Source: Pseudomonas cremoricolorata (GTDB taxonomy: Bacteria > Pseudomonadota > Gammaproteobacteria > Pseudomonadales > Pseudomonadaceae). From it: DNA of 64,000 bases. The position numbers and the translations under genes are program-made. Within the stretch, counting starts at the first letter, position 1. Each line of letters opens with the position of its first letter. The stretch covers positions 3,782,001 through 3,846,000 of the forward strand of contig NZ_CP009455.1 of the NCBI RefSeq assembly GCF_000759535.1, read 5' to 3'. Under the pieces are notes generated by a model. That model had not been told where the DNA came from, ran no database searches, and saw only the letters and a list, made by a program, of their open reading frames with translations. This document shows, in pieces, positions 47,599-56,524 of this stretch.

Positions 47599-48924
47599 TC
47601 AGAAGTAGTACGGAATCTTCAGGCTGAAGGTGAAGTCCGGCGCGTCGTCGGTCAAACCGATGGCGAGGTTGGGGACGATCGTCAGGTTGTCCGCCGCGGC
47701 GAGGGTCATGCCAACGTTGAAGTACGCGGCGTTGGCGTCGCTGCTTTTCACATCGGCCCAGGAATCGCCGGTTTCCGCCGACTTGATACGCGAGCGCCGG
47801 GCGATGAGGTCGGATACCGAGAACGACATCGACATCTTCTCGTTGAGCGCGAAGGCAACCCCTGCACCGATCTGGAAGCTGTCGCCGATCTTGACCTTGC
47901 CCGGCACCTTCTGGTTCAGGGTGGAACTCACGTCGCTGAACGAATCGGCGAAGGTGTGGGTGTAGGCCACGCTGCCAAAGATCACCGCCGGGTCGTAGGT
48001 CTTGACCAGCGAGAGACCCGGCGTGATCGACCAGACGCCGTTGCCGGTCGGCAGGTCTTCGGGGTAGCTCAGGCTGTCGTTTGCGGTATCACGCAGCAGC
48101 TTGATACCGAATGGATCCTTGCCGGTCGGCGCCTTGACCCGCAGGCTGACCACGGCATCGGGGCTGTTTTCGGACTCGTCGAGGAACTTGTAGGCCACGC
48201 CGAAGTTGACGTCGCCCAAGGTCGGATCGCGGGTCACACTCCGTTCCGAGACGCCCTGGGCATTGCCGCCCACGCCGCCAGACTGATAAGTCGATTCGCG
48301 GTACACCACCGGCACGTTGACGTCGAACTGCCAGCGCTGGTCGAGGTTGTAGCGGCCGGTGACGTCCAGGGTCCAGTTGTCGGCCTTGATACGGTCGAGG
48401 TTGATGTTGCCCAGGAAGATCGAATCCAGCGCAAGGAAGCCGTTGAGGATCAACTGACGGGTATCGTAGCGGGCATAGGTGACGCCGGTTTCCAGGCTGA
48501 AACGCCCACCGCCGAAGAAGCCGCTGGCTTCATCGTACAGGTTCGAAACGCTCTGCGCCGGTTGCGAATCATCCTGCAGCGACTGGCCATAGGAGGCGCT
48601 CTGGCCGGGCGTGCTGCCCGTCGCTGCGCCATTGCCATTGCCATTGCCATTGCCAGCCGCAGCGACGGCCGTAGCGCTGCGCGGCTGTGAAGCGGGCGAG
48701 CGGGTCAGGCGCTTGGGGGGCGCGGCGGTGGGTTGATCCTCGACCTGACGCACGCGTTGCTCGAGCACCATCAGGGCTTGCTGTTGCGCTTCATAGCGTT
48801 GTTTGAGCGCCATCAGCTCAGCCTTGAGCGCTTCCACCTGGGGGTCGGCGGCAGCGTACAAAAGCGAGGATGGCACCAAGGTCCCCAGGCAGATGACTGC
48901 CTTGAATGACAACGATCGGTGCAT
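47599..48924 (-). CDS. fapF: Fap amyloid secretion channel FapF
   Basis: FapF is the trimeric outer-membrane beta-barrel that exports Fap amyloid subunits. The 441-residue protein starts at ATG 48924. It has a signal peptide to about residue 26, a coiled-coil segment at 28-64 ([19 protein letters not shown]), a flexible linker with an (NG)5-like run near residue 90, and a C-terminal barrel ending in KIPYYF with the terminal aromatic. It is the last gene of the operon, 46 bases after the fapE stop. Confidence 0.92.
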   Translation of the reverse strand: MHRSLSFKAVICLGTLVPSSLLYAAADPQVEALKAELMALKQRYEAQQQALMVLEQRVRQVEDQPTAAPPKRLTRSPASQPRSATAVAAAGNGNGNGNGAATGSTPGQSASYGQSLQDDSQPAQSVSNLYDEASGFFGGGRFSLETGVTYARYDTRQLILNGFLALDSIFLGNINLDRIKADNWTLDVTGRYNLDQRWQFDVNVPVVYRESTYQSGGVGGNAQGVSERSVTRDPTLGDVNFGVAYKFLDESENSPDAVVSLRVKAPTGKDPFGIKLLRDTANDSLSYPEDLPTGNGVWSITPGLSLVKTYDPAVIFGSVAYTHTFADSFSDVSSTLNQKVPGKVKIGDSFQIGAGVAFALNEKMSMSFSVSDLIARRSRIKSAETGDSWADVKSSDANAAYFNVGMTLAAADNLTIVPNLAIGLTDDAPDFTFSLKIPYYF

Positions 48925-48970
48925 GATTGGCCGTCCCTTCCTACTGCGTTGAATTGAGACGAAGCGTAGA

Positions 48971-49717
48971 TCAATATCCTGAAACACGAAGGCCCTTGAG
49001 CGGGTCCAGATTGCAGTTCAGCGCCCCGGCAGACGGCATGTTGTCGCGCAGCACCACATTGAGCTGCGTCATGTTGCTGACCGCATTGCTGCCACCGAGC
49101 AAGGTCGTGCTCTGCAGCAATCCACCGTCAGCCAGACGCTGCAGGCTGGCGCCCTGATTGTTACCGGCCTGGATCGCCATCTGGATGCCATTGCCGCTGT
49201 GGCTGACGCTCAAGGTGCCGGCGTTGCTGCTGCCACTGAGGGTAGCGCCGGACGTCAGCACCTGGCCTTGCGGAGTACCCAGGTCGGGTGCCTGGCTGGC
49301 TTCGCGCACGTTGATCGCGACATCGTTGAAGGCACTGTTGTTGTCACCGGCCACGCGCACCGTCTGGGTCACGCCCTGGACATTGCCCGTCAGTCCGGTG
49401 CCGCCTTGCACCACGCCCGTGCCCTGTCCCGGTACGCCGCCCTTGCCGTTCTCGCCGCTGATCGACACATAGAACTGCGGCTTGATCACGTTCTGCTGCA
49501 CCTGCAGCGTGGTGGTCGCGCCGATGCGGTCACCTGCCGCGTTCTGCCAGGTGCTGCTCATGACCACACCAAAGCTGATGATGCGCCCCGGCATGACGTA
49601 CTTGCCGCGCAACTGCGCCAGTTCCTGGTCCTTGATCTCGAGAGGTTTGAACAACTGGGCATGGGCTGGAAGGCTGGCGGCCAGGCAGGCAGCCACCAGC
49701 CAGGTGGAGATCTTCAT
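48971..49717 (-). CDS. fapE: Functional amyloid protein FapE
   Basis: FapE is a minor, secreted component of Fap fibrils. The 248-residue protein begins with a signal peptide ([20 protein letters not shown]) and is rich in Gly, Asn, Ser and Gln, with repeats in the middle. The conserved C-terminal segment [16 protein letters not shown] is present. The start at ATG 49717 has GGGGAG 5-6 bases upstream. It is fifth in the operon after fapD. It can also be viewed as a FapC-like extracellular protein, but the position and C-terminus identify it. Confidence 0.88.
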   Translation of the reverse strand: MKISTWLVAACLAASLPAHAQLFKPLEIKDQELAQLRGKYVMPGRIISFGVVMSSTWQNAAGDRIGATTTLQVQQNVIKPQFYVSISGENGKGGVPGQGTGVVQGGTGLTGNVQGVTQTVRVAGDNNSAFNDVAINVREASQAPDLGTPQGQVLTSGATLSGSSNAGTLSVSHSGNGIQMAIQAGNNQGASLQRLADGGLLQSTTLLGGSNAVSNMTQLNVVLRDNMPSAGALNCNLDPLKGLRVSGY

Positions 49718-49751
49718 CGTTGCTCCCCGGAGCTTGGTGCCCCTGTCGTCA

Positions 49752-50432
49752 TTAGAAGAAATCACTCTGGATAAAACCGAATTCCATCAATTGCGCATCC
49801 TCGACCGGGAAGAACCCATCGACGCGACTTTTCGCGGTAAGCGGGGCGGGTGGGTCGAGCAGCGCGTTGGCCTTGTCATAGCCTGGACCGATGACGGCAA
49901 ACACGATGCCGTTCCAGCCTTTGACGAAATCATCGAATCTGTAGCGCTTGTGGCCCAGTACCGGGTCGCCAATGTAGACCCAGCCCTTGTCGATGCGCTG
50001 TAGTACCACGAAGTGCTTGTAACCGCGGATATCCATCAACACCACCACCGGGATGGTAATGCGCTGCAGGCTGTCGGCTTCGACCCGGTAGCCGCGGGCA
50101 CGCATGCCGATGCGCTCGACATAGCGTTTCATGTCGAGCATGGAAAAGCCCTGGACCTTGACGGTGTCCTGATCGGACTCGGCGAGCATACCCTCGATCA
50201 CCTGATGCTCGTCGACGTCAAGCCAGTAGGCCTGCTTGAGCACGGTGGCCAGGGCGGCGGCGCCGCAACTGAAGTCGGTACGTTGTTGCACCAGATCGGC
50301 GAAGCGACGTTCACGAACGCTCTGCACCGGTTTGTACACCATATTGCCGCCCGGCAATGCCACCACGGCCATCTGCGCGGCCAGGCACAGGCTGTTCAGG
50401 CACATCAGTGCGGCAAGTAGAACGACGCGCAT
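49752..50432 (-). CDS. fapD: Fap C39-family peptidase FapD
   Basis: FapD is a periplasmic C39 cysteine peptidase-like protein thought to process or assist Fap export. After the signal peptide (about residues 1-20) the catalytic residues are visible: Gln50 and Cys56 in QQRTDFSCGAAALATVL, His140 in YKHFVVL, Asp156 in IGDPVLG. The 226-residue protein starts at ATG 50432, with GGAGAG upstream. It is preceded by a strong intrinsic terminator after fapC, so its expression relative to fapC is likely reduced. Confidence 0.92.
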   Translation of the reverse strand: MRVVLLAALMCLNSLCLAAQMAVVALPGGNMVYKPVQSVRERRFADLVQQRTDFSCGAAALATVLKQAYWLDVDEHQVIEGMLAESDQDTVKVQGFSMLDMKRYVERIGMRARGYRVEADSLQRITIPVVVLMDIRGYKHFVVLQRIDKGWVYIGDPVLGHKRYRFDDFVKGWNGIVFAVIGPGYDKANALLDPPAPLTAKSRVDGFFPVEDAQLMEFGFIQSDFF

Positions 50433-50466
50433 GGTTCTCTCCAGCGACAGCATCGGCTACAGACAG

Positions 50467-50488
50467 GAAAAGGGCCCCGAGGGGCCCT
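50467..50488 (-). terminator. Intra-operonic terminator between fapC and fapD
   Basis: On the minus strand, 8-base perfect arms AGGGCCCC / GGGGCCCT with a 2-base centre are directly followed by TTTTCC. The hairpin begins 15 bases after the fapC stop. GC-rich stem plus T-run is a textbook intrinsic terminator; partial read-through would give high FapA-C and low FapD-F. Confidence 0.8.
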
Positions 50489-50502
50489 GTTCGCGTACTG
50501 CC

Positions 50503-51390
50503 TTACTTGCAGGCCTGGCAACCTGCGGCAATGGCCAGCGAGTTGCTTTGCTGGTTGCTGGTGCCGGCCGAAACGTTGGCACCGACGTTGCCCGACACGC
50601 CGTTGAGCGAGTTGTTCAAGCTGGCGGTGTTGGTGACCGGGTTACGCCAGCCGGTCGGGGTCAGCACTTGGTAGGAGGACGAGCCTGCCAGGCCAAAGGT
50701 GCCTTCTTCGTGAATCTTGATCGGGTGGCGCTGGCTGCTGCCGTAGCTGCCACGCTCCTCGATGTAGCCTGTGCCGGTGCCCGAGTAGGTGCCCTTGGCA
50801 TTGGTGGTGGTGGTAAGGGTGGTGACTTCGTGGCTGCGATCGGTGCGGTTTTGAACGTTCAAACCGCTGCTGCTCTGGTTGGCACCGGCCGAGGCGGACG
50901 CTACCTGACCCGCGGAGACGGCAATGGCCAAGTTGTTTTTCTGTTGGTTGTAGCTGCCGGAGGTGACGTTGACCCCAACGTTGCCCGAGGTGCCGTTGGC
51001 CGAGTTCGACAGGCTGGCACTGTTGGACGTCGAGTGGTTGTTAGCGAAGTTGCCGCTGTTGACTTGGTTGACGTTGGTGGACGCGGATGCACTGCCGAAG
51101 ATGAAGCGCTCATCTGCAGTGGCGATGGCGGCGGCGTTGTCCTGTTGGTTGGCCACCCCGGCCGCGGCGTTGGCGCCCAGGTTGCCTTGCGAGCCGTTGG
51201 CCGAGCTGTCGACCCGGGCGTCGTTGCGAGTCCCTTGATTGAGGTTGGAGTTGTTGCTGTTGCTTTGGGTGTCGTTGACACTGGCGGCAGCACCAATGCC
51301 ATTGGAGCCATAGCCACCTGCTTGTGCTGCCACTGCCATGACTGCAGCCAGGGCGAATACCAGAGGCTTGAGTGCCGTTGTTGGTTTCAT
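50503..51390 (-). CDS. fapC: Major Fap amyloid subunit FapC
   Basis: FapC is the main fibril subunit of Pseudomonas biofilm amyloid. The 295-residue protein starts at ATG 51390 with GGAG 7 bases upstream and has a signal peptide to about residue 23. Three imperfect amyloid repeats are at residues 56-90, 123-157 and 254-288, each with an N-x3-G-x2-GN-x-G-x-N pattern ending NNLAIA-like. Linkers are 32 and 96 residues. The C-terminus is GCQACK, the CxxC conserved in FapC. It is third gene of the operon. Confidence 0.93.
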   Translation of the reverse strand: MKPTTALKPLVFALAAVMAVAAQAGGYGSNGIGAAASVNDTQSNSNNSNLNQGTRNDARVDSSANGSQGNLGANAAAGVANQQDNAAAIATADERFIFGSASASTNVNQVNSGNFANNHSTSNSASLSNSANGTSGNVGVNVTSGSYNQQKNNLAIAVSAGQVASASAGANQSSSGLNVQNRTDRSHEVTTLTTTTNAKGTYSGTGTGYIEERGSYGSSQRHPIKIHEEGTFGLAGSSSYQVLTPTGWRNPVTNTASLNNSLNGVSGNVGANVSAGTSNQQSNSLAIAAGCQACK

Positions 51391-51446
51391 GGTGTTTCTC
51401 CGCTTGTTTGCCGTTAAGTGTGGGATGTGTCTTGGTGCCATATGGG

Positions 51447-52025
51447 TCAATCAGCGACCCGGACGCTCAGGGTGTTGGCCATGCGATTGCCGACCCCGGC
51501 GCTCTGATTCAACTGGACGACCCCACGGCTGCCGGTGAAGGCCTGGTCCCCGAGGGTGACCTGGCGGCTGCCTGGTGCGTGATCCGTTGCGTCGGAGCTG
51601 TTGGCCAGCGCTACTGTCTGCTGGCTGAGAATGCTGTCGTCGATGCGCTGTGGGAGGGCACTGATGCCGATCCGCACGCTGTTGGCTTGCTGGGTGCTGG
51701 CACCGGCTGCCTGGTTGACGCCCAACAAGCCGTTGCCGCCGCTGAAGGCATTGCCAGTAATCGCGGCGCTGGCGTCGCGCGCCGGGTTGGCGGCCAAATC
51801 GCTGGACTGCTCGATCGCGGTGTGGGCGCTGGCACTGCTGCCGATGGCGATGGACCGAGCGTTGGCCTGCTGCAGAGTGTCACCGGCGGCCTGATTGATG
51901 CTGAAGTTGCCTTGATAGGCACTGGCGCTGCCATCGATGCGGGCAGTGTCCTGTACCGGCGAGGCAGCCAGGGCGCTGGTGCTGCCGAGCGCGGTGCAGA
52001 TGAGGCAAAGCAGACGGACGTTCAT
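51447..52025 (-). CDS. fapB: Minor amyloid/nucleator subunit FapB
   Basis: FapB is thought to nucleate FapC fibrils. The 192-residue protein has a signal peptide (MNVRLLCLICTALGSTSALA) and three repeats of about 35 residues (28-62, 87-121, 155-190), each with G-x-N/Q-x-x-N-Q-x-A-G, as in FNINQAAGDTLQQANA. There is no C-terminal CxxC, which separates it from FapC. The ATG follows the fapA stop by one base, so translation is coupled. Confidence 0.92.
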   Translation of the reverse strand: MNVRLLCLICTALGSTSALAASPVQDTARIDGSASAYQGNFSINQAAGDTLQQANARSIAIGSSASAHTAIEQSSDLAANPARDASAAITGNAFSGGNGLLGVNQAAGASTQQANSVRIGISALPQRIDDSILSQQTVALANSSDATDHAPGSRQVTLGDQAFTGSRGVVQLNQSAGVGNRMANTLSVRVAD

Positions 52026-52026
52026 C

Positions 52027-52473
52027 TCATTGCCCCCGAGTCAGAATCTGCAGCGGGGCCAGGCCGCGCTGGACGCTTTGATTGACCGTGTTGGAAATGC
52101 TGTTGCCTGCCGAGGCGCCGGCTGCCGAGCCGCCGCCGACACCCGGCAACTGGCCCTGGCCCGCATTCATGCCCGGCAGGTTGCCGTGGCTGTCGGGGGT
52201 CAGTACCCGGTTGAAGCGGGTGCCGCTGGCAACCGAAGCGAAGTCGCCGTCGCTGAGTTCATTGGTTTGCGCCAGCACGTGCTGCGAGGGATTGGCACTG
52301 ACCGTGGCCGGGTAGGGGTCTGGGGTGCCGGTATGGCGAACTGCGGCGCGCGGCTGCACATCGCGGTTGATGACGATCACGCCATTGCCGGCAGCGACTA
52401 CCGGCTGCGCCAGGCTGATGCAGCCGATACCTGCGACGAACAGCACTGCGGGCAACGTGCGGGTGGCGATCAT
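52027..52473 (-). CDS. fapA: Fap chaperone-like protein FapA
   Basis: FapA is the first operon gene and affects the FapB/FapC ratio in fibrils, acting as a presumed periplasmic chaperone. The 148-residue protein starts at ATG 52473 with GGAGAA upstream and has a signal peptide to about residue 28. A Gly/Gln-rich segment and SISNTVNQSVQRGLAPLQ close the protein. The frame extends further upstream but overlaps the sigma-54 promoter, which supports the internal start. Confidence 0.87.
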   Translation of the reverse strand: MIATRTLPAVLFVAGIGCISLAQPVVAAGNGVIVINRDVQPRAAVRHTGTPDPYPATVSANPSQHVLAQTNELSDGDFASVASGTRFNRVLTPDSHGNLPGMNAGQGQLPGVGGGSAAGASAGNSISNTVNQSVQRGLAPLQILTRGQ

Positions 52474-52524
52474 CACGGCGTTCTCCCTGGTCTGCGTGGT
52501 GCCTTGCGGCGGTGCCAGAGAGAT

Positions 52525-52540
52525 AGCAGAAGCTGTGCCG
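52525..52540 (-). promoter_or_regulatory. Sigma-54 -24/-12 promoter of the fap operon
   Basis: Reading toward fapA, CGGCAC-N5-CTGCT keeps the essential GG-N10-GC spacing. Against TGGCAC-N5-TTGCW the match is 9 of 11. Transcription would start about 40 bases before the fapA ATG. Three upstream inverted repeats support activation by an enhancer-binding protein. Confidence 0.65.
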
Positions 52541-52603
52541 CTTTTTGAAAAGCCTGGGAATACAACGACTTGGATGAATACGGAGTCAATCAACCCGCGA
52601 TGT

Positions 52604-52776
52604 TGTTTCAAGGCTGAAACACTCATCCGGGTGATCGTGGGTCAAGCCCTTGCGTTTACAGGAGCGGCCATCGTGGTTGACTGGGTGTTTCAGGCTTGAT
52701 ACAGACCGCCGCAGCGCAGCGTCGGTCCAGCGCAGACGCGGCCTGCGCCGCGGTGATGTGTTTCAGGACTGAGACG
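52604..52776. promoter_or_regulatory. Three spaced TGTTTCA-N4-TGAAACA inverted repeats (enhancer-like)
   Basis: Copies lie at 52604-52621 (perfect 7-base arms), 52686-52703 (6 of 7) and 52759-52776 (5 of 7), each with a 4-base spacer. They are 82 and 73 bases apart and 65-235 bases upstream of the -24 element, the usual zone for sigma-54 activator sites. Confidence 0.6.
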
Positions 52777-52793
52777 AGGGCGGGCGTCGGGCT

Positions 52794-53318
52794 TCATCGC
52801 TCCAGCAGTTCAGCCACCGCGCCGAGCGCGGCGACGCGCCGCTGATCCCATGAGCCTTCGATGATCTGCAGCGGCTGCTGATGACGCAGCAACCAGGCCA
52901 GACTGGCGTCGAAGAAGCGCTGGCGCTCCTGCAACTGCGGCTGGCAGCGCTGGCCGTCATCGACCCAGTCGACCCCGTCTGGGCGCAGCAGCAGGTGCAG
53001 GTGATACTCACGTTCCAGCACGGCATGCTCGATCCACGCGGGGCAGTCGCCGAACAGTGTGCGACTCCACAGCAGGTTGCTCAGCAGGTGGGTATCGAGA
53101 ATCAGCAACGGCGGGGCGCTGGCCCTGGCGCGGTCTTCCCAGTCGAGCTGGCCGCAGGCGATGGCGGGAATGTCGGCGTAGCAGGTGTCGCGCTGCTCGC
53201 GGTCGATGAAGTGGCGCACGTACTCACCGACTACCTGGCCACCGAAGCGGGCCTGAATTTCCCCGCTCAGCCAGCTCTTGCCACTCGATTCCGGGCCGCA
53301 CAGCACCACCACCTTCAT
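52794..53318 (-). CDS. NadR-type nicotinamide ribonucleoside kinase domain protein
   Basis: This 174-residue P-loop protein matches the C-terminal kinase half of NadR, which phosphorylates nicotinamide riboside. Walker A is GPESSGKS (residues 8-15), and GEYVRHFIDR and DTHLLSNLLWS are further conserved kinase segments. The adenylyltransferase and helix-turn-helix parts of full-length NadR are absent. It overlaps pnuC by 4 bases, so transport and trapping of the substrate are coupled. It lies upstream of the fap enhancer region. Confidence 0.83.
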   Translation of the reverse strand: MKVVVLCGPESSGKSWLSGEIQARFGGQVVGEYVRHFIDREQRDTCYADIPAIACGQLDWEDRARASAPPLLILDTHLLSNLLWSRTLFGDCPAWIEHAVLEREYHLHLLLRPDGVDWVDDGQRCQPQLQERQRFFDASLAWLLRHQQPLQIIEGSWDQRRVAALGAVAELLER

Positions 53319-53881
53319 GCCGAGGCCAGCGCTGGGTCACGGCGCCACTCCTGCCAGCCGCGCACGGCAATCAGCGTGAACAGCGCGTACAGCGCAGCGG
53401 TGAGGTACAGCCCCTTGTACAGGAACAAGGCCACGAAGATCACATCCAGCACCACCCACAGCGGCCAGCACTGCACACGCTTGTGCGCCATCCACAGTTG
53501 CGCCACCAGACTGAAGCCGGTGAGCGCGGCGTCCAGCCAGGGCTGGGCGGCGTCGGTCCAGTGCGCCATCGCCGCGCCCAGGGCCAGGCTGGCGAGCAAT
53601 CCCGTGCCAAGCCCGCCGAGCAGCGCCGAGGGCGCCAGACGACTGACCTGCCGCGCGTGTGCGTGTCCCCCAGGGCGTGTCCACTGCCACCAGCCGTACA
53701 GTTGCAGCGCGGCGTAGACCACCTGCAACAGCATGTCCGAGTAGAGTTTCACCTCATAGAAAATCCAGCTGTACAGCAACACCATGACCAGGCCGATAGG
53801 CCAGCACCAAGGGTTCTGCTTGACGGTGAGCCACACGGCGACTACGCCAAGTACGGCGGCGAACAGTTCCAGGCCGGACAT
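53315..53881 (-). CDS. pnuC: Nicotinamide riboside transporter PnuC
   Basis: PnuC facilitates uptake of nicotinamide riboside, which is trapped by phosphorylation. The 188-residue protein has about seven membrane helices and the family WxxW motif at 64-67 (YGWWQWTRP), plus QNPWCWPIGLVMVLLYSWIFY. The next gene, a NadR-like kinase, overlaps it by 4 bases, supporting nicotinamide riboside over thiamine (PnuT) as substrate. No TPP or NAD riboswitch is evident in the short leader; a possible -10 TACAAT lies close upstream. Confidence 0.86.
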   Translation of the reverse strand: MSGLELFAAVLGVVAVWLTVKQNPWCWPIGLVMVLLYSWIFYEVKLYSDMLLQVVYAALQLYGWWQWTRPGGHAHARQVSRLAPSALLGGLGTGLLASLALGAAMAHWTDAAQPWLDAALTGFSLVAQLWMAHKRVQCWPLWVVLDVIFVALFLYKGLYLTAALYALFTLIAVRGWQEWRRDPALASA

Positions 53882-54130
53882 CGGCGTTCCTGTGCGAGGG
53901 GGATAGGGCCGGCGATTGTACCTTGAGCCGCCGGCAATGCCAGTGCATGCGCGGGTGCGTTAATGACATGGCGTTGTAGGAACAAGATGAAACCTTGTCA
54001 CTGCTGAACTTTTCCGCTGGCGCTGCGACCAACGCACGCTGTAAAACAGCCGCGCTTAATCGCTTGTGCAATACCGCTTTCGTACTGGTCACAACGGGCG
54101 CCCGCCATCTGCGGCGCTTTTGGGGGATTG

Positions 54131-54961
54131 ATGGATTTTTGGAGTGCCGCTCAGGCAATCATTCTGGGTATCGTCGAAGGGCTGACCGAGTTCCTGCCGA
54201 TTTCCAGCACCGGTCACCAGATCATCGTGGCCGACCTGATCGACTTCGGTGGAGAACGCGCCATGGCGTTCAACATCATCATTCAGCTGGGTGCGATCCT
54301 GGCGGTAGTTTGGGAGTTTCGCCGCAAGATCGGCGACATCGTCGTCGGTTTGCCCAGGCAGCCTCGCGCACGCCGATTTACCCTCAATCTGCTGATCGCC
54401 TTCATGCCGGCAGTGGTGCTGGGGGTGATTTTCGCCGATCTGATCCATCACTACTTGTTCAACCCCATCACCGTGGCTGCGGCGCTGGTGATCGGTGGCG
54501 TGATCATGCTCTGGGCCGAACGGCGCGTACATCGGATCGAGGTCGAGCACGTCGATGAGATGAATTGGAGTCATGCGCTGAAAATCGGCTTCGTGCAGTG
54601 CCTGGCGATGATTCCCGGCACCTCACGTTCGGGATCGACGATCATCGGCGGTCTGTTGTTCGGGCTGTCTCGCCAGGCTGCCACCGAGTTCTCGTTCTTC
54701 CTGGCCATGCCGACCATGGTCGGCGCGGCGGTCTATTCCGGCTACAAGTACCGCGACTTGTTCCAGCCTGCTGATCTGCCGGTGTTCGCCCTGGGCTTCG
54801 TGGTGTCGTTCATTTTCGCCATGATCGCCGTGCGCGCGCTGCTCAAATTCATCGCTCACCACAGCTACGCAGCCTTCGCCTGGTACCGCATCGTCTTCGG
54901 TGTGCTGATTCTGGCGACCTGGGCATTCGGCTGGGTCGACTGGTCGACGGCGATCGCCTGA
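54131..54961 (+). CDS. uppP: Undecaprenyl-diphosphate phosphatase
   Basis: UppP (BacA) recycles undecaprenyl pyrophosphate to the monophosphate carrier for peptidoglycan and O-antigen synthesis. The 276-residue membrane protein has the two signature segments [13 protein letters not shown] and PGTSRSGST, the active-site residues. The start ATG 54131 is preferred to TTG 54128. The DUF1294 gene follows one base after its stop, indicating translational coupling. Confidence 0.95.
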   Translation: MDFWSAAQAIILGIVEGLTEFLPISSTGHQIIVADLIDFGGERAMAFNIIIQLGAILAVVWEFRRKIGDIVVGLPRQPRARRFTLNLLIAFMPAVVLGVIFADLIHHYLFNPITVAAALVIGGVIMLWAERRVHRIEVEHVDEMNWSHALKIGFVQCLAMIPGTSRSGSTIIGGLLFGLSRQAATEFSFFLAMPTMVGAAVYSGYKYRDLFQPADLPVFALGFVVSFIFAMIAVRALLKFIAHHSYAAFAWYRIVFGVLILATWAFGWVDWSTAIA

Positions 54962-54962
54962 C

Positions 54963-55346
54963 ATGACCCAGCACACTGTTCAACGCCTGCCGCTGAAGCT
55001 GGCGATCTTCATCGGCCTGTGCCTGCTGCCAGGTCTAGGCGCGGCGCACCTGGCCCTGAGTGGTGTCAGTCCAGTGCCGCTGCTGCTTTACCCCCTGGCC
55101 AGCGCGATCACTGCGGCGCTGTACGGCTACGACAAGCGCCAGGCTCGCCGGCAGGGATCGCGCATTCCCGAGAAAGTGCTGCACATGGGCGAACTGTGCG
55201 GCGGCTGGCCCGGCGCATTGCTGGCGCAACAACTGCTGCGCCACAAGACGCGCAAACTGGCCTACCAAGTGCCGTTCTGGCTGATCGTGGCCTTGCACCA
55301 GGCGTTATGGCTCACGCCGCTGCTGCTGGCGTGGCAAGGTTCCTGA
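54963..55346 (+). CDS. DUF1294 family membrane protein
   Basis: This 127-residue protein has about four hydrophobic helices and the DUF1294 core YGYDKRQARRQGSRIPEKVLHMGELCGGWPGALL in which the DK-x5-R and G-x2-GG-x-PGAL parts are conserved. In other bacteria this domain is sometimes fused to a cold-shock domain; here it is alone and coupled to uppP. The function is unknown. Confidence 0.82.
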   Translation: MTQHTVQRLPLKLAIFIGLCLLPGLGAAHLALSGVSPVPLLLYPLASAITAALYGYDKRQARRQGSRIPEKVLHMGELCGGWPGALLAQQLLRHKTRKLAYQVPFWLIVALHQALWLTPLLLAWQGS

Positions 55347-55363
55347 GCCTGATCGGCGACGCC

Positions 55364-56293
55364 TTACACGTAACGCTCGCCGCAGGTCTCGAACGACGCC
55401 GCCAAATGATCGATCCACGCCCGCACGGCCGGTAGCAAGCCGCGCCGGTGCGGGTAGACAGCCTGTAGCCAGCCGCCTGGCAATGACCATTCCGGCAACA
55501 GCCGCACCAGTTCGCCCCGTTCCAGTTCCGCCTCGCAGAACAGGCTGGGCAGGGCACTGAAGCCCAACCCTGCGCGCACGGCGGCATTGCGCACGACGAA
55601 ATCATCCACCGCCAGCCGCGGCTCGAGTGCCAGGTCATGGCGGCGGCCGTCGCCGTGCAGCAGGCGCAAGTGCACCAGCCGGTCGGCCTCGGTGGCGCCC
55701 AGCACTGGCAACTCGGCCAGTTGTGCCGGGTCATCGAGGCGTTCGGCAAACCCCGGCGCAGCCACCAGTTGCATCTGCGCCTGGCTCAACCGGCGAGTGA
55801 CCAGCGCCGGGTCTTCATCGCCCAGCTCGCGCACCCGCAAGGCCACATCGATACCCTCGGAAATCAGGTCGACACGGCGGTTGAGCAACACCATGTCCAA
55901 CTGCACCAGCGGGTATTGGCTGAGAAAGCGGGTAATGATGTCCGGCAGCAGAGCATGGGCCAGGGCGACGGGACACGACACCCGCAAGCGTCCGCGCGGC
56001 TCGCTGCTCATGCTGGCCACCACCTCATCGGCAGCCTCGGCCTCCAGCAGCATTGCTTGACAGTGATGCAGGTAGCGCTCACCGACGGCGGTCAGCTTCA
56101 ACTGCCGGGTGGTGCGTTGCAGCAGACGCGTGCCCAGGCGCGCCTCCAGCTCGGCGATGCGTCGTGACAGGCGCGATTTCGGAATGCCCAGGCGGCGCCC
56201 CGCGGCAGCGAACCCGCCGGCGGCGACCACTTCGGTGAAATAGAACAGGTCGTTGAGGTCGCGGGTGGCAGGGAAGGCGCGGGGAGTCGTCAT
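55364..56293 (-). CDS. LysR-family transcriptional regulator
   Basis: This 309-residue LysR protein (start ATG 56293; ATG 56305 is an alternative) has an N-terminal winged helix (LNDLFYFTEVVAAGGFAAA) and an effector domain. It diverges from azoR, which it probably regulates, with 231 bases between them. It resembles the DsdC/AaeR-like group that governs quinone- and azo-reductase genes (inference). The effector is unknown. Confidence 0.86.
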   Translation of the reverse strand: MTTPRAFPATRDLNDLFYFTEVVAAGGFAAAGRRLGIPKSRLSRRIAELEARLGTRLLQRTTRQLKLTAVGERYLHHCQAMLLEAEAADEVVASMSSEPRGRLRVSCPVALAHALLPDIITRFLSQYPLVQLDMVLLNRRVDLISEGIDVALRVRELGDEDPALVTRRLSQAQMQLVAAPGFAERLDDPAQLAELPVLGATEADRLVHLRLLHGDGRRHDLALEPRLAVDDFVVRNAAVRAGLGFSALPSLFCEAELERGELVRLLPEWSLPGGWLQAVYPHRRGLLPAVRAWIDHLAASFETCGERYV

Positions 56294-56524
56294 GGCGCAG
56301 ACCATAGGGAAGGACGGGCAATGATAGCAGCTGCGACGAACACGCCGTCAGGAGCACTTTTGTACTCCGCCGCCGACAATCGCAATATCTTGACTTCCAT
56401 CGTTCCATAAACAGAACAATCCAGTGCGCAAACTGCTACTTATCATCCATTGATCGCTCCAGTAGGATGGCCACCGTCGTCAATTGCCCTCGGGCATGCC
56501 CCCATTGCACATAGGAGCACCGCT

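Noticed and set aside
50503..52025. Repeats in fapB and fapC read as a CRISPR-like or satellite array
   Set aside because: The repeats are imperfect at DNA level, in frame, and about 35 codons long; they are amyloid protein repeats.
52473..52626. N-terminal extension of FapA starting at 52626
   Set aside because: It would lie across the sigma-54 promoter and has no signal peptide; the ATG at 52473 has a ribosome site and a signal sequence.
53882..54130. TPP or NAD riboswitch upstream of pnuC
   Set aside because: I found no conserved riboswitch core, and the leader between the possible -10 and the start codon is too short.
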